64,000 nucleotides of DNA from Primulina eburnea (taxonomy: Eukaryota; Streptophyta; Magnoliopsida; Lamiales; Gesneriaceae). The stretch covers positions 3,666,885 to 3,730,884 of the forward strand of contig NC_133102.1 in the NCBI RefSeq assembly GCF_022965805.1, read 5' to 3'. Shown piece by piece: positions 12,401 to 25,704 of this stretch (its first letter is position 1; each line of letters begins with the position of its first letter). Position numbers and translations under genes: made by a program. The notes beneath the pieces are model-generated. The model worked only from the letters and a program-made list of their open reading frames with translations, made no database searches and was not told the DNA's origin.

Positions 12401-14262
12401 ATATTATGTTCCAAGCTAATCAATTCATGCTAGTCAAGTTCCTAAGGAGGATCAATAGCTTACATTTTATCTAAATACTCACAATAGTTTTTATTATGGA
12501 AATATTAATTTTGTTGAAAAGGCTACTTCAGCAACTCAAAGTTGGAGGGGCGCTATAATGGGGATTGGGTAAAACCTTGTTTCTTTTTCTCCTTGGAAAT
12601 TTTGAAGATGCGAAATCATGTAGGAGAAACTTCGGGAAGTACACAGTATTTATATATTCAAGATACTTCCATCAACTTTTATTGACATGTAAATGGTGAA
12701 GACACTAGCAATATTATAGGCAGATGCGTAAAACTATAAGAAACCATTAATTTCATTTTAACACTAGGATGGTCTTGATTAAGTCCAGTTGAATGAGAAA
12801 TATATATTCCACACTTGAAATATATTATGTCAATAGATGTTGAGCTTGTATTTATGATAACCAACTGTAATTATAACGGTTTCATCTTACGTGGTGGATT
12901 TTCTTTAATGGTATGCTTGGTTGGATCGAAGTGGCTGATGGAGTTGTTGGTGAAGGTACACACATCTCTTTTTAGATTTTTTGAAGGAAAGACGGAGGAA
13001 GTGGGAAAGAGGGTAGGTAGGGAAACCATCTTCAGGTTTAATTGTCAACCTCCGATAAAATTGTGGAGTTGGAGGTGGTGATTGTCATTGACTGATAAAC
13101 ATGAAAGTGTCCCCTGTTGTTGTCTTGTTGTAACTGTACTTGTTTGTTGTATAATTTATCCAGTTTGTTCTGATAACCTTTTGTTTTTGTCTATGTCCTT
13201 TTATTCCCCGTTGGATCATTTTCTGTATTTTTAAAGGTTTGAATTGTTTTTGTTTTTATATTTGCAATTTTGACTTCAGTCATTTTTTTTTACTTGGTTG
13301 ATTGGCTGTAGATTTTACTCAGCTATTCATTGGAATACTTTTCTGAACTTATACTTTCAAATTCTGATATATATATTTTTCCATGTTTGATCTTTGTTTT
13401 TGTGTAGGTTCCTTGGATGCAAGTCAGCAAGTCAAGATCATTGCTTTTAATGGTGAAGCCAGAAAATTTTCTTGTTGCTGTTGTGCTGGGAGTGTATGTT
13501 TCTTCTTCTGTTTTTATTTTTCCTCAAATCATATTAACATACTGGTCATTTGGTATAATTTTTCTTCAATTCAGACCTCTCACAAGTATTGTGCCAGAGC
13601 AATTCACATTTTGTGACCTTAGAATTCATTTTACTGGCCTCACTAAACCTTGAGCTAGCTGCATCAGCTAATAGAATTTACCAATGCATGCAGGTTTCTG
13701 CATGGAATTCTATTTATTTTCAACGCTTTGGCGGTACAAGTGTTTTCACTAATTTCTAATGGTAAATCAACTTTTGCGAAGAAAGAAAATGCCAGTGCTC
13801 TTCTCCTAGTCACGAGTCAGGTAACGTACTGCGTTGTAATTAAAATTTTGATTAGAAAGATATATATCGTCCTTGGCAGTTTAACAATCTACGGATAAAA
13901 GCAGACATATTCAAGTTTAATTAACAAATTGTCAATTTATAATTGATTTTAGTGTGCTTATGTTAACTAGAATGCTATGCGTTGTTATGTGCTGTGTATT
14001 GTAGAAAACATTGCCTGTGTTGGTAGCAGTTGTTGAGCAGCTAGGTGGTTCTCTTGGTGAATCTGGCTTGCTGATTCTTCCATGTGTTGCAGCTCATTTA
14101 AACCAGGTAAGCCATTTACTTACGCGTGGAACGTGTTTCTCCCACTCATGGATGCTTCATGAGCATAAATCGATTGTTGTTTTGTAGATCATCATTGATT
14201 CATTTTTAGTGGGTCTCTGGAAAGAAAAAGAGGACGCACTTGGCAATATCAAGGTTGCATAG
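6484..14262 (+). CDS. BASS4: Probable sodium/metabolite cotransporter BASS4, chloroplastic
   Basis: Bile acid:sodium symporter family protein expected in the chloroplast envelope; its physiological substrate is not settled. Fourteen exons: 6484-6678, 6792-6888, 7058-7165, 7255-7322, 7656-7734, 8788-8846, 8950-9018, 9117-9230, 10833-10854, 11571-11638, 13408-13493, 13694-13820, 14005-14106 and 14188-14262. They total 1269 nt, exactly 423 codons including the stop. Residues 1 to about 75 are rich in Ser, Thr and Arg and poor in acidic residues, like a transit peptide. Family landmarks follow in order: DNFLPLALVSGVVLGFANP, CMPTTLSSGVALTRLAGGN, PWMQVSKSRSLL, and near the C-terminus VAVVEQLGG with LPCVAAHLNQI. 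Exon 9 is only 22 nt. The start is the first ATG in frame; a TTG 63 nt upstream is not needed. Long introns at 9231-10832 and 11639-13407 show no other gene. Confidence 0.95.
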
Positions 14263-15483
14263 ACCTCTCGAACGTTTGATACAAATCGAATTTGTAATGA
14301 TTTTAGATACAAATCGAATTTGTAAAGATTTTAGAAACAAACATGGCATTCATTGATGTCTGGACAATTGGTGGGTATATCAAAGCCAGTCTAAAAATTA
14401 TGGGCTTGTTTGTTTTATTTAATGTTATTTTTAATTTCTGGTTTTATTTTTTCCCCCCTAGCTTCAGGGCTTATTGTACTTGCCTTGTGATATTATCTCC
14501 TGGTGAATTAAAGAATATTTGCTATATAACGTAGCTTCATTATTCTCCATTTGGATAGCTTGATATTTCAGGTTCTTACCAATGAGAGGATCAAGTCTTG
14601 AAATTCTCCAGAGGTCTCCCCATTAGGCACATAACCTATCAAATTAATTAATTTTATAAAAAGTTAAATTTTGCAGACTTGCTCCTTCAAAAAAAACAAA
14701 ACAAAACAAAATTGCAGATTGGCCTATTAAGAAGATAAAGTTTGAATTTAAAAAAAATAAAATTCTACAAAATAGGAGATCAATAAATAAAAACTACTCT
14801 TTATAAATACCAAACTGTTGCTATAACAATTTATCTTCTTACCGCGGCTGCCCGGCATTATAGCAACTCGCCGGTAATTTCAATTCCGTGCTTGGCAAGT
14901 GGTGAAATAGCAACTGGAGAGTTGCTTATTTTTTTAACGAAAGCAATTACCATCTCATATCAGAAGGTAGCAAAATTTGCAATCCAACCCAAACTATTCG
15001 ATCCTGAAACCAGACCCGACATCCATCCCAAACGGTTTCGAAACCTCCTAACTTACTTCTCATAAGCATTAAACATAGCAACAAGGCGTCGGTTAAACCT
15101 CTACGAATAACACGAAAGATGCAAAAAATAAAGAATGCTACTATAAAATCAAGAAGAGCTATTTATCAACACCACTTTTCCTTTTATGTTACACGCAGCA
15201 ATGAATACATAAAAGCAAGGTCAATCACACAGCGCCATGGGCTTCACACTTGAAGCGTACCCTCTGACTAATGTAAGTACTCTTGATCTACACTTTTTGC
15301 CTTTCAAAACTTCACTACTTGTGAAAAATATAAACTGCAACAAGAATGGAACTTTTGTTTCAAGTACATGATTAAGATAGAAGATCAAATGGAGCTCCTG
15401 CAGCTAATATCTTCGTATGGATATTCATCAGTTAGTGGTACATACCAACCTTTCTGAAAAATACAACTATACCATTGACGTGT
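14263..15483. other. Convergent 3' spacer between BASS4 and NUP1
   Basis: This stretch holds the 3' ends of two convergent genes. It is AT-rich with A-runs around 14690-14760. A short direct repeat, ATACAAATCGAATTTGTAA, occurs twice between about 14279 and 14325. No open frame here resembles a gene. Confidence 0.5.
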
Positions 15484-18400
15484 TCACTTCTTCCTGTTCT
15501 TATTTCTATTTGCTTTTATAAACTTTCGAGTTGACTTGTCACCACCACCACTGCCTAATGAGAAACTTCCATCAGATCCCTGAAATGGAGATGGGTTCTG
15601 TGGAGTAACTTGATTTTGTTCTCCGCCAAATGAGAAGGGATTCACTGATGATGCAGCTGTTGATCCAAACATGAAGCCAGATGGTGACGGAGAGACAGCA
15701 GGTTGACCAAATACAGGAATAGAAGGGGCAGAATACTGCACCGGATCCTCAGCCATGCTATCGTCTGTATTCATTTGGTCACCATTTCCTGGAGAAGCTG
15801 CAGAACTAGAAGGTAAGTTCCCAAACATCGATTGGGAAATATTTGGAGGCGTTGAAGACATGGATGGAGAAGCATCACCAAATGAAAAAATGGGACCGGA
15901 TGAACTGGTGGTTGAATTAAAAATTGAAGAATTAGAACTTGTAGAAGCAAAGGTAGCTGAAGCTGCACCATAAGAAAATCCCTTAAAGGGAGAAGTAGAA
16001 GTAGTAGAACCAAATACATTAGAAGGGGTATTGGAGCTTAAGAAGTTACTAGCTGAAGAGGGAGCCGAAGAGCTAGCACCAAACTTAAATACATCAGAAG
16101 CACCACTGCTGAAAGAGCTAGCAGTGTTAGGGACTGAAGAGGGAGCCGAAGAGCTGGCACCAAACTTAAATATCCCAGAAGCATCACTGCTGAAAGAACT
16201 AGTGGTATAAGTATTAGAAACTGAAGACATAACAGAACTCCCAGTAAATCTGAATAAACTCTTTGCTGGCTCACTACTGGAAGCAACAGCAATGGAATCT
16301 GGTGTAGAGGCTGAAGAATTAAAGCTAAAAGTTTGGTGTTGAGTAAACTGAGAATTGAATGAGGATGTGCCAAAAGAAATGCTGCTATTCATATTTGAGG
16401 ATGGTACCAATACAGATGAAACAGATTGTGTTGATGTGCTTTGTGAGACATTTTCAACACCAGACACCAAAAATTTATTGGCACCGGCAAAAGGAGAATG
16501 TTGAAGATCACGTACACTTGAGTAACAGGCTGAAGTATCAAGTCCTGAAGTGCCACTTCCAGAGTTGCCCGCAGCAAATGAGGCAACAGCGGAATGCTTT
16601 CCACTTGAGAAGACGAAATTTGGTTCTTTCTCAGCTTTGGTTTTCAAATCAACTAATGCTGAATCATTGGCAGTTAATGCTGCTGAAACTGTATCATTGG
16701 CAGTTAATGCTGCTGAAACTGTAGTGGTTGGATCTACAAAGGCACCAAATGCTGCAACAGGTCCCACCTAAAACTGAAGGTGCCACATTTGACCCAAAAA
16801 GGTTTCCACTGATAGCGGCTGAAGTGCTACTGCCATTCCCATTAGAGCCAAAGCTTGCAATGCTGGTCGAAGGGTTAAATAAACTAGAGCTAGCTGTGGA
16901 TATTTGATTGGCATCACAAGCAGAAATTGCAGTTATTGACACCACAGGGGAACTTAAAACAAGTGGTCCATTCAATGCAGTGGAAGGTACGGTATGTGAA
17001 TTTCCATTTGCTTCTCCAGCCTTCAGTGGATGCAGAATATCACTTTGATCTGACTTCGGAATTACCAACTGTGAGCTAGTTGCAGAAGGAAGAACGGTAA
17101 CCAAGCTGCACGTGCAGGTACAAAAATTAAAACAATGATAACATGGCATGTGCTAATGTCAAACTGGAAAATAAAGACCACTTTATCCTAGTTTTAGCTC
17201 AAATATTTCTAATTAAAAGAACCATACCTTACCAACCAGGTTGTATTTAATGCGGCATCAGTCCCCACTCCCCATAAACCTTAAAGCTAACCACTTTACC
17301 AAACGGGGTATTGCAGTTTGTTTGCCAAGTTGAGAATGGCATCATCATTCAATAGAATGATACCTTAATATGGTTACCAGTCAATAAGACCAGGCAATAC
17401 TAATTTAAAGCTTCAAGCAAGGTTGGCTTACTTCTTCTACAGGGCATCTAGTTCAATGACCAAAAATGGACACAACAAGATAAAGGTCTCAAACTGAAGT
17501 TGGAAAAGTCGATGAATGCTTATAGATCATTTGAGCCACTCTTAGCCCCATAATCGCAATTTCAAAAGTCGGGAAAAAGCGGATAAAAATAGAAATATAT
17601 GAGCAGGGCATATCCAAATTCCTAGTTCTAAAAATTGCATGTCATGGGCACAGGGAGAAAAGATAATAAATTGCTTTCACTGACTAACCCGCTGGAGTTT
17701 TCTGATTTCAACACTGTCACTCCGTTGCTTGATCCAGAAGGCAAGGGAGGTTTATCAACAGTTCTGGAGCTAAAGTGAGACGAGGGAGGCAAATCCTTGG
17801 TTCCCTTTAGTTTGCCAAACAAATCAATTGAATGAGGATTAACTTCAGATTGGATAGCTGCACTTAAAGGAGGGAAAACGGTGCCACAATTTCCCAGTCC
17901 AATCATGTGCCCACCAAGAGTACCACTTTCAGTTGTTTTGTTTGAAATATGCCCTGAAGGAATTATAGCTTTTGGTTGATTATTTGCTTTCAGAAGCATG
18001 GGTTCTTTGGTAACTGAGGCACCATTGTCAACAAAAGGAATGTCATTTGGTATTTTTCCTTCAGAAATTTGTCCAGATGCAATCTCATAACAATTGATGT
18101 CATCATCCTGAATCATTAAAAAAGCCATAAAATAAAGATCATAATTTTGATTTAATGAATGTAAAATAAAATGAAACTTAATTACGATTTAAGCTGTTGG
18201 AAGGTGGAACATGACATATTTTAACTAAGGAGGATGAATATGCACAACGACAGAACATGCACCAGAGAGAAATTGTACACTTGATTTAAACTGTGAAATA
18301 AATCTCTGATTGCTGCTACATCATGCGATTCAAATGATACTAAATTGAATGACCAAACAAAGTAGACTAACTAATGCATAAGTTAAAGAAACACCCTACC

Positions 18401-21400
18401 TCTTGTGCACTCATCCTAAAAGCTCTCTCCTCAAGAGGAGGTTGAGCTACACCATTTTTAACAATAAAATGAACAGTTTCACTATCAGGCGCAGGAGCTT
18501 TTAAGGACTCCACAATATCGTTCTTCATTGCAGTGGACGTATTCTCTATTTTTTGACCATCTTGAAAATTCAGAAGCAACTGCGGGGAAACAACATCCTC
18601 CTTGATCTTTACAGCTTGTCCGCCAAGCATGCTGGATGTCAATCTAAGAGGGGGTTTATCCCGCAACTTAACTAACTTAGATTCTGGTGACTTTTCCTTT
18701 GGAGTCAACTTTTCAAGATGCTGCAAAATTCTAGCAGCCACCTCACTGGATCTGGAAGGGACATGAGCATAATAACTTGCACTTGGGTTGCTGTCATCCT
18801 GATTCTCCCCAACAGTTTTTGAGACACTATTCTTTGGTTTAACATTTAATGGTAGCTTCTGTTTTGAAGACACAAGCACAGAACCAGAACCACTTTCCAC
18901 TCCACTGGCGGTAACAGAAGTTTTAGAAGCTAATAGGTTAGGTTTCTGTTTGATTCTCCGAATGGGACCAACAGATCCAAGATCATCATTCAATACTGAA
19001 TTCTTCCGCTTTAAGACCTGATGTACAATATCGATGACTTCATAAATAAAAATAATAAACTAAAAAAGTATTAACTCCCAAATTCACATTACTACATGTC
19101 CATTCATACCAAGGGTTGAGACTCAAATTTTTCATTCTGCTCCACTAGCGAATGATATGATGACATTGATGGCCCAGCATTACCAATATTAGTAAATCGA
19201 ATTCCCTGAAATGACCATAACATGGGGAAGAATGAACACCAGAAAACAAATATTGCTTTTGCAGAAAAAAAAAGTAAAATATATGAACCTTTTGGATAGA
19301 ATATGGATGAATTCTGGAATATGGGTTGCGGGCCATGCTGTAAATAGCCAGTCTTCCCTGAGACTTCGGCGTTACCAACCCATTTTCTGAAACACCAAAA
19401 AAAGCAGAATATTACATGATCAACCAGATGTTCGATGATTTGTTAAAAAGTAAAACATTACAAAGCAATCATGTATAGTTCCCACCTGCTAAACTTTGTG
19501 TCCCTAACATTGACGGAGATACTTTGGAAGGTCTACTGCCCATGTAAGCTTTTGCTAGTTCAGCAGGAGAAGCCAGATTATCCTCAATGACCTGGAGAGT
19601 TTTTATATCATAAAATTCAGACTTTGCTACCTTGAAAACGTGAAGATAATTGATAGAAGCTACAAACTTCATCGATAAACAACATAAATACAAGAGATCG
19701 TGCACAAAACACAAATAAGAATATGAATAGTGAGGTGTTCATCTTAATCTTACTCTAGAATTGATAATAGGAGCTGACACAACTCCTTGAGATATGTCTC
19801 CTTCATTTATGTTTTTTTCCAATGGACCACTGGCAATTGGATGCCTTCCAGAATCTGATACCACCTTCTCAGTTCTTTGACTTTCAACTCTGGAAGAAGA
19901 TTCTACAGCCCTTGATTGCAATAGTTCTATCAAATGGTCAACCTCCGACCTGCAAAAACAAAGTCACATGCTGATAGTTTGCAAAACTTTAAAATAACAA
20001 ACTAAATAGGAAGGATGACTTGAGCACTTTGTATACTATATCAGAAGAAAAATGAATTCTGCGGTCATCCCACCTGAATAAAATAAATTCAATTATTCAA
20101 TTCACAAACAAAGACGATTCTATGGACTGATTCCTCCACTATGAAAATTGAACCTTAAAAGCTACATCTCAGACATATATATTGGCACCAACATAGTGAT
20201 TGCCATTTCACTTTAATACACCAACAGTCTCCCAGTCGGGGGATTACTGTAATACAACAATTGTTGAATTTCAAGACAAAATTCAAGTAAAATAGGAAAA
20301 TTGAGAAACTAGAAACCCAACCCACAAGCAAAAAATGGGTAAAAAATGCAATGTTTTCAACAATATTAAACAACTAGCAAAGCTAGCCAGTAAAGCAGAC
20401 ACGGCATCTGAAAACAATAGAAGAAGTTCGGGATTAACAATACTGAACATGGAGAAATGAAGGAAAATACAAGATAAAGAAAACTGCAGAAAGGTAAGTG
20501 TTTACAAAATTAAGTGGTGCGAGAAAAAAGTAACAGGCACTAAATGCTAATACAATCTTGTGACAATCGGCACACTTTCCACCATGAGCAACTCTCACAG
20601 CTTAGAATGCAGAAAGCTTCAAATAGTTTGAACAACTAGCAAGTAAATATTCCTTAATCATGGATGAATAAATTAAAACTTTACCTGCTGAAGGTCTTCT
20701 GCTTCAGCACTTGCTCAAGTTCAGAGATCCCACTGCCACTTGAACTATTTAACGGCTGGGTTAATGCACCACCTTTAGACTTTTGTGCACCACTTTGATC
20801 CTTCGATAATCGGAGAAATTTTATTATAGCCAACGTCAGATTTTAACACCAAAAAAGAATCATCATATGTAGGATAGATTGGACTAAATTAAGTACATGG
20901 GAAATATTTAGTTGCTAGTGACAACTGAAATTCAATTATCCATGTGTATTTTGTACAAATTTCAAAAATAGTGCCGAACCCCAAGAGCGCAACAGGAACT
21001 GCACTCCCACTAAATAATGCTGCATTTTAGCATGGAATCAAATGCATATGTTCAAACTTTAAATGTAGCTTTGTATAATTAGATGTCCGGAACAATATAT
21101 GTTGAAGAATTGGATCATTGGAAGTCAGAACCCACCAAGCACTAGACGCTTCAAACATTTCAACGCTAATTTCTGCCAAATGTAAACTTAGATGCTTTGG
21201 ACAAATGATATTTGTATAACTGTTTAATTAATTGTTTTATTATTATACAATAAATTATTGATCCTCAAATAGAATCCCTTCACCTTTTCCAGAATTGCCC
21301 TCGAGTCAGAACAGCAATAGGCAGAAACCTCTGGAGATATAAATAAATAATAAAAATTTCCTAATAGTCATCCTCTCTGGCAGAACTTGTCTCGCAGTTG

Positions 21401-22747
21401 TAAAAAGGTATATTAAAAACTATCAGTGGTGGCCCTTCAAAAAAAAACTATCTGTGGTGAGGAGCTGAGAGACACACTGTTCTTTAAATCCATATTCTCT
21501 GTATTTACAAAAAAATTCAACACACACACACACATATATATATATTAGAATTAAAAGAGATGGTTTAATTGTTTAAATTACACATCAAATATGCAAATCA
21601 CAAATATGCAAACAAGATGCCATAAAAAATATTGCTTAAAAGAAAAATACATAAACTTACATTAGAAACTACCTCATGAGGCTCATCAATCAAGTCACCA
21701 TTTACCTCTGTTTACATCACAAGATAAAGTAAATCAGTCAAGCGCAGCCTACATCATGTCGAACAAATGGGCAATAGTAATGGGAGACGTGTTCTTAAAG
21801 TTTTGAAACAAAAAAACTTTTGATTTGAAGGCCAACTTTTATATCTATGATTCTTATAATTTATGTCATAGTTTATTAATTTGATTTATTAACAATGGTT
21901 GTATATCATGTAACACATTACAGAAATTGAAGTAAATACAGACAACTCATGGAAATAGCCATATTACCAATAAATCACCACAAACAACACAGAAAAGGAA
22001 TACAAACTTTTTTTCCTCTGAAACAGAGTAGTATAGCAATTTAAATTGGGACTGGATTCCTCGTTCAAATATGACACGTAAAAAGAGGAACTAAAAAATT
22101 GTATTAATCAACAAGAATAAATCTTTAGGAGACCTAGCACAAACATGTCAGTATACACCGATCAATGGCAAGCTCCATGAAAAATGCATATGTCAACGTT
22201 ACATGTGTGTGTGTATGTGTATGTGTGTGTGTGTTCCAATGGCATGTTCTTTAACAAAATATACAGGCATTTATAAGTTAAATATACTCAAATGACATAC
22301 AGTAATTGAATTAAATGCTGATGAATACACAACAAAAACCCTCGATCAAAACTCGAAACCAAACATGTGCTTGTGAAACAAGCTCAACAAAAGAAAACAT
22401 GAATATCGGTTAAACAAACACATAGTTGACGTAGAACCTGTAGGCTGTGGAGGAGTCGGAGGAAGGCGTTTGTGAAAAACTGAGGCGAAGAAGCGGGAGG
22501 CACCGTAGTTTATAAGCTTGTATGCAGGGTCCACCACAAGCTTCGCGAACAGGCTACCGCTATTGTTTCTACCATTGTCATAACTATTAATTCCTCGCGC
22601 AGAGGCGGGGGTGCGATCGTAAGGCGTAGTTTGGCGGTGCACTCTACGAAAAGGAATTTTACGAAACTTACCCCCAGCACCGGAAGTGGCGGCAGCGGCA
22701 GCGGCAGCGGCTTCGGCTTCGCCTGATGTTGCCATTTGATGATTCAA
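15484..22747 (-). CDS. NUP1: Nuclear pore complex protein NUP1/NUP136-type FG nucleoporin (apparent frameshift)
   Basis: Plant nuclear-basket nucleoporin. Exons on the minus strand: 22747-22438, 21707-21661, 20800-20685, 19949-19754, 19591-19486, 19386-19289, 19205-19110, 19017-18400, 18107-17689 and 17105-15484. The N-terminus has an Ala run, a basic patch (GKFRKIPFRRVHRQTTPYDR) and LVVDPAYKLINYGASRFF, as in the plant family. The middle is Ser- and Pro-rich, and the last exon carries FG-type repeats (FKFGASSSAP, IFSFGDASP, PFSFGGEQNQ). The C-terminus is basic: KFIKANRNKNRKK. The total is 3628 nt, one more than a multiple of three. The frame of 17105 to about 16768 runs into the frame that begins near 16767 through GGTGGGACC, where one extra G would explain the shift. 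With one base fewer the protein would be about 1208 aa. This may be a true mutation, an assembly error or an intron I cannot see. Confidence 0.88.
22203..22234 (+). repeat. (TG)n microsatellite
   Basis: Interrupted TG/GTAT dinucleotide run in the first intron of the NUP1 gene. Simple-sequence repeat. Confidence 0.8.
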
Positions 22748-23515
22748 GCTTGCGCAGTGCAGAAAATATAGAGGGAAAAAAGTGTGGAGAGGAAGAAGGG
22801 AGAGGGAAATTGAAGGCGAATATTAGGGTTTTCAATTTGGGGAAAGAGCAGCCGTGGTATCTCCCTAAATTTGAAAGTGGGATTCTTCCATAATAACCAA
22901 CTTTACTGCATTAAATTAAATTAAAAATATAAATTCATATTTCGCACAATTAGTCAATTAACAATCACACTTTGCTCACTCAAGTTAATTTTTAATATTT
23001 TTTTGTTAGATTTCAAATTTTAAAATTTTCTATTCATTTTAGTTTGATTGAAATCTTGTCCACCCTCAATTTGGCAATATTAATTTTATCAATAAAAAAT
23101 AAAATGAAGTCAAATTGTATAATCCTTTTTTTTCAATTAAAAAAATAAGATTTACGAATCACGGGCGTTTGCATGATCGATTCTTTTGTAAAACATATTT
23201 TTATTGAAATATTTTAGGAGATGTTCCTATATTTGTGTTTGTTGTTCTCTCATTCAAATTTCTGTTTACTCGTACACATCTATCGATTTAGTTTTCGGTT
23301 TAGTAAAAGTATCTCTTACTTGAACGGGTTTACACCGTTGCTAAATTTTTTTTTATAAAATAAAATAATAAAGAGTGTCATAATCTTTATATAGTAGAGC
23401 CAACCACCTCCACATATCTAAACATTTTACCTACACAAAAAGACAGTATAGAGAAAAATCGATGTCATATGTATATTGTTCCATTCACTAATAATAATTG
23501 CTGAGATTTTCTTCC
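22748..23515. other. NUP1 upstream region, no gene seen
   Basis: It holds the promoter and 5' UTR of NUP1 on the minus strand and strongly AT-rich sequence beyond. No open frame with recognisable content was found. Confidence 0.4.
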
Positions 23516-24722
23516 ATGGTTGATGCATTTCGAAGAAAATGGTAAACTTTCATTACCGCTGATTCAATTTTACTTGTTTTGCTGGATTTCAGTGTCGTGC
23601 TCGAGAAATATTATATTCAGTTTCATTAGCTCAACGTTCTGATTTATTATCGAGAATTGAAGATCTCGGATATGTGAACCTAGTGTTGCTTAATTTTGTT
23701 TATTGCGTTACAATGATTTATTTTCGAAAGAATCTTAAATTAAAGGAACAATTTAAGTAATTCAACTAATTGAAATAGATGGAACAAGGCATCGAAATAG
23801 ATCACTCGAAAAGGCAAGTCACTAACTCTTTGATAGAATACGAGCATTAAATACCTCACTAAATCTGTACTTATTTTCTTCTTTCTACCCTAAATTACCT
23901 TGGCCGCATAAATTGGCCGAGTGACTGAGCAGGTTCATCCAACAAAAATTAGGTGGTTCGACAGTGGTTGAACATGAAAAGCTGTTTGCTGAAATTTCAA
24001 ATTTACGAAAACAATACGATGAGCTTTTTGCCACTCACCAAGAAGTTTGTCGAGAGGTGTGACATTGTTTGATTGATGTTGTTCTTTTGTTGATGTTCAA
24101 GCCTCGATGTTTAGTCTTTACCTGAAATACGTTAAATTGCCTTGCTTTTAGGTCAATATTTTTTCCAAAATAGCAAAATTGAAATCCTCCATGCTCCTCG
24201 TGAGTTAGACCCAAATTCTACTAAATTACGTCATATTAACTTCTGTTTGCTTACAATTTTCTTGATGATTGTTTATTCTTGAATTAAATCCACTTAATCA
24301 TCTTTCTTGTTTCATAGATCTCAAGTATTTGTGAGAAAATTTTATTTTGAATATGGGAAATCTGAACTTCCAATTTTTAAGGATATAGAAGAGCAAACTG
24401 ATGACACTCGCCTCATTCCCATTTAAGTTTTATCTCGCGCCTTCCGTTTTTTCCCTAGTATTTTTGCTCTACAACATTTTTGTGTTGGCGTGCTCTTTGG
24501 GTCCAACTCCTCGCTAGTTGCCTTCCCCTACTCATTCTCGTGTATTCTTGCTGCAGTTTGAGGAACACACACACACACACACATGTGTGTCCTCCGATGA
24601 GGCTGCTGAGGTTGAAGTTCCTCTTGAATTGACTGTGAAGGACTGCCAAGACCAACTAATTTCACACACTTTTGATGCATTCAGTCCATTGGAAGATTCG
24701 GCAAGACGTGTCAGTATTTAAT
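23516..24722 (+). pseudogene. Unidentified multi-exon gene or relic with coiled-coil-like segments
   Basis: Several short frames with exon-like edges lie in order on the plus strand. They include a possible start at 23516 ending at a GT donor at 23542, a segment at 23593-23672 (CRAREILYSVSLAQRSDLL), an ATG at 23779, and a segment near 23957-24057 (EHEKLFAEISNLRKQYDELF) bounded by AG and GT. Others are near 24151-24198 (VNIFSKIAKLKSS) and near 24360-24425, and a final frame ends at 24722 (EVEVPLELTVKDCQDQLISH). The charged, heptad-like segments suggest a coiled coil. The phases of the first two segments do not join cleanly, and an AC microsatellite interrupts the last frame. I do not recognise the family. 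It may be a small expressed gene, a pseudogene or chance. Confidence 0.3.
24566..24584 (+). repeat. (AC)n microsatellite
   Basis: An AC dinucleotide run of about nine units followed by TGTGTGT. It lies inside the last putative segment of the unidentified gene or relic. Confidence 0.8.
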
Positions 24723-25704
24723 TGGGTGATATCATGTGAAAGTTTAGTTCAAGGTTATGGCTTTTAAAACTCTATTCCCCCTATTTTATTGCTTTTGAGA
24801 TGTCGTAATGGATGTCAAAATATCAAATTGTCCTTTACATTGTTTTTTTTTTTTTTTGGTCACAATTTTTGTTATTATATATATTTATATTTCGTGTTTG
24901 TATTTGTTTATGAGATGTATCTGATAAAGATTATATTTTCGAGAAAAATTTGTTGTTTCGTGAAGTCTATATCTGAACATGCGATCCCAAATGACCAAAT
25001 ATATTGAAATCCTTGGATTTACCTCCTGCCGAGATGGGTGGAATTTTCAAGAATCAACGAATTCATGATTTGTATTATTTGATTTATGATTGGAATTTGT
25101 CTCTCGCAAAGTTTAATCAAAATTTTCAAACATGTGTGTTTTTTTTCTTCCCTGGTGATGTTAACGATTGTGGGGTCCATTCAACTGCATTTGACTTGGT
25201 GGTGTAAAGAGTCAACCGAAAATCTTACCGGATCGAAACAATCATATACAACAATTGTATATATACCGGTAAATCTTGTTCCAAAAAACTATCTTGAATA
25301 TTACTTTTTGTCTAGAAAAATATTACTTTGTATGTATAAATCATGTCGATCTTTTTCACAGATATAAACTCGTGCGATTGTCTCATACGAGACTTACTAT
25401 AATGGTATAATGCTACAAATTTATTAAAATTTAAAAAATATAATTTGACATGTACTAAATTATGCATAAAACACAATCCCATAACATTTTATGAAGCGTA
25501 TATATAAATCATTTTTTCTATTAAGTAATATTTGTGAAAATTTTAAATATTATACCTTTAAACTTTGTAAGATTAATGGTCATATGTGATGTGTGCATAT
25601 ATACATTGATATTTTTTCTATATCAAGTATTTTTTGTAAAAATAAACTAATGAATATATTAAGGGTAAATAATTAAAATTTATATAAATTTATTTCTTAT
25701 AAAA

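Noticed and set aside
15755..16771. Plus-strand open frames antisense to the NUP1 last exon
   Set aside because: They are shadows of a low-complexity Ser/Phe-rich coding exon on the minus strand, with no family features of their own.
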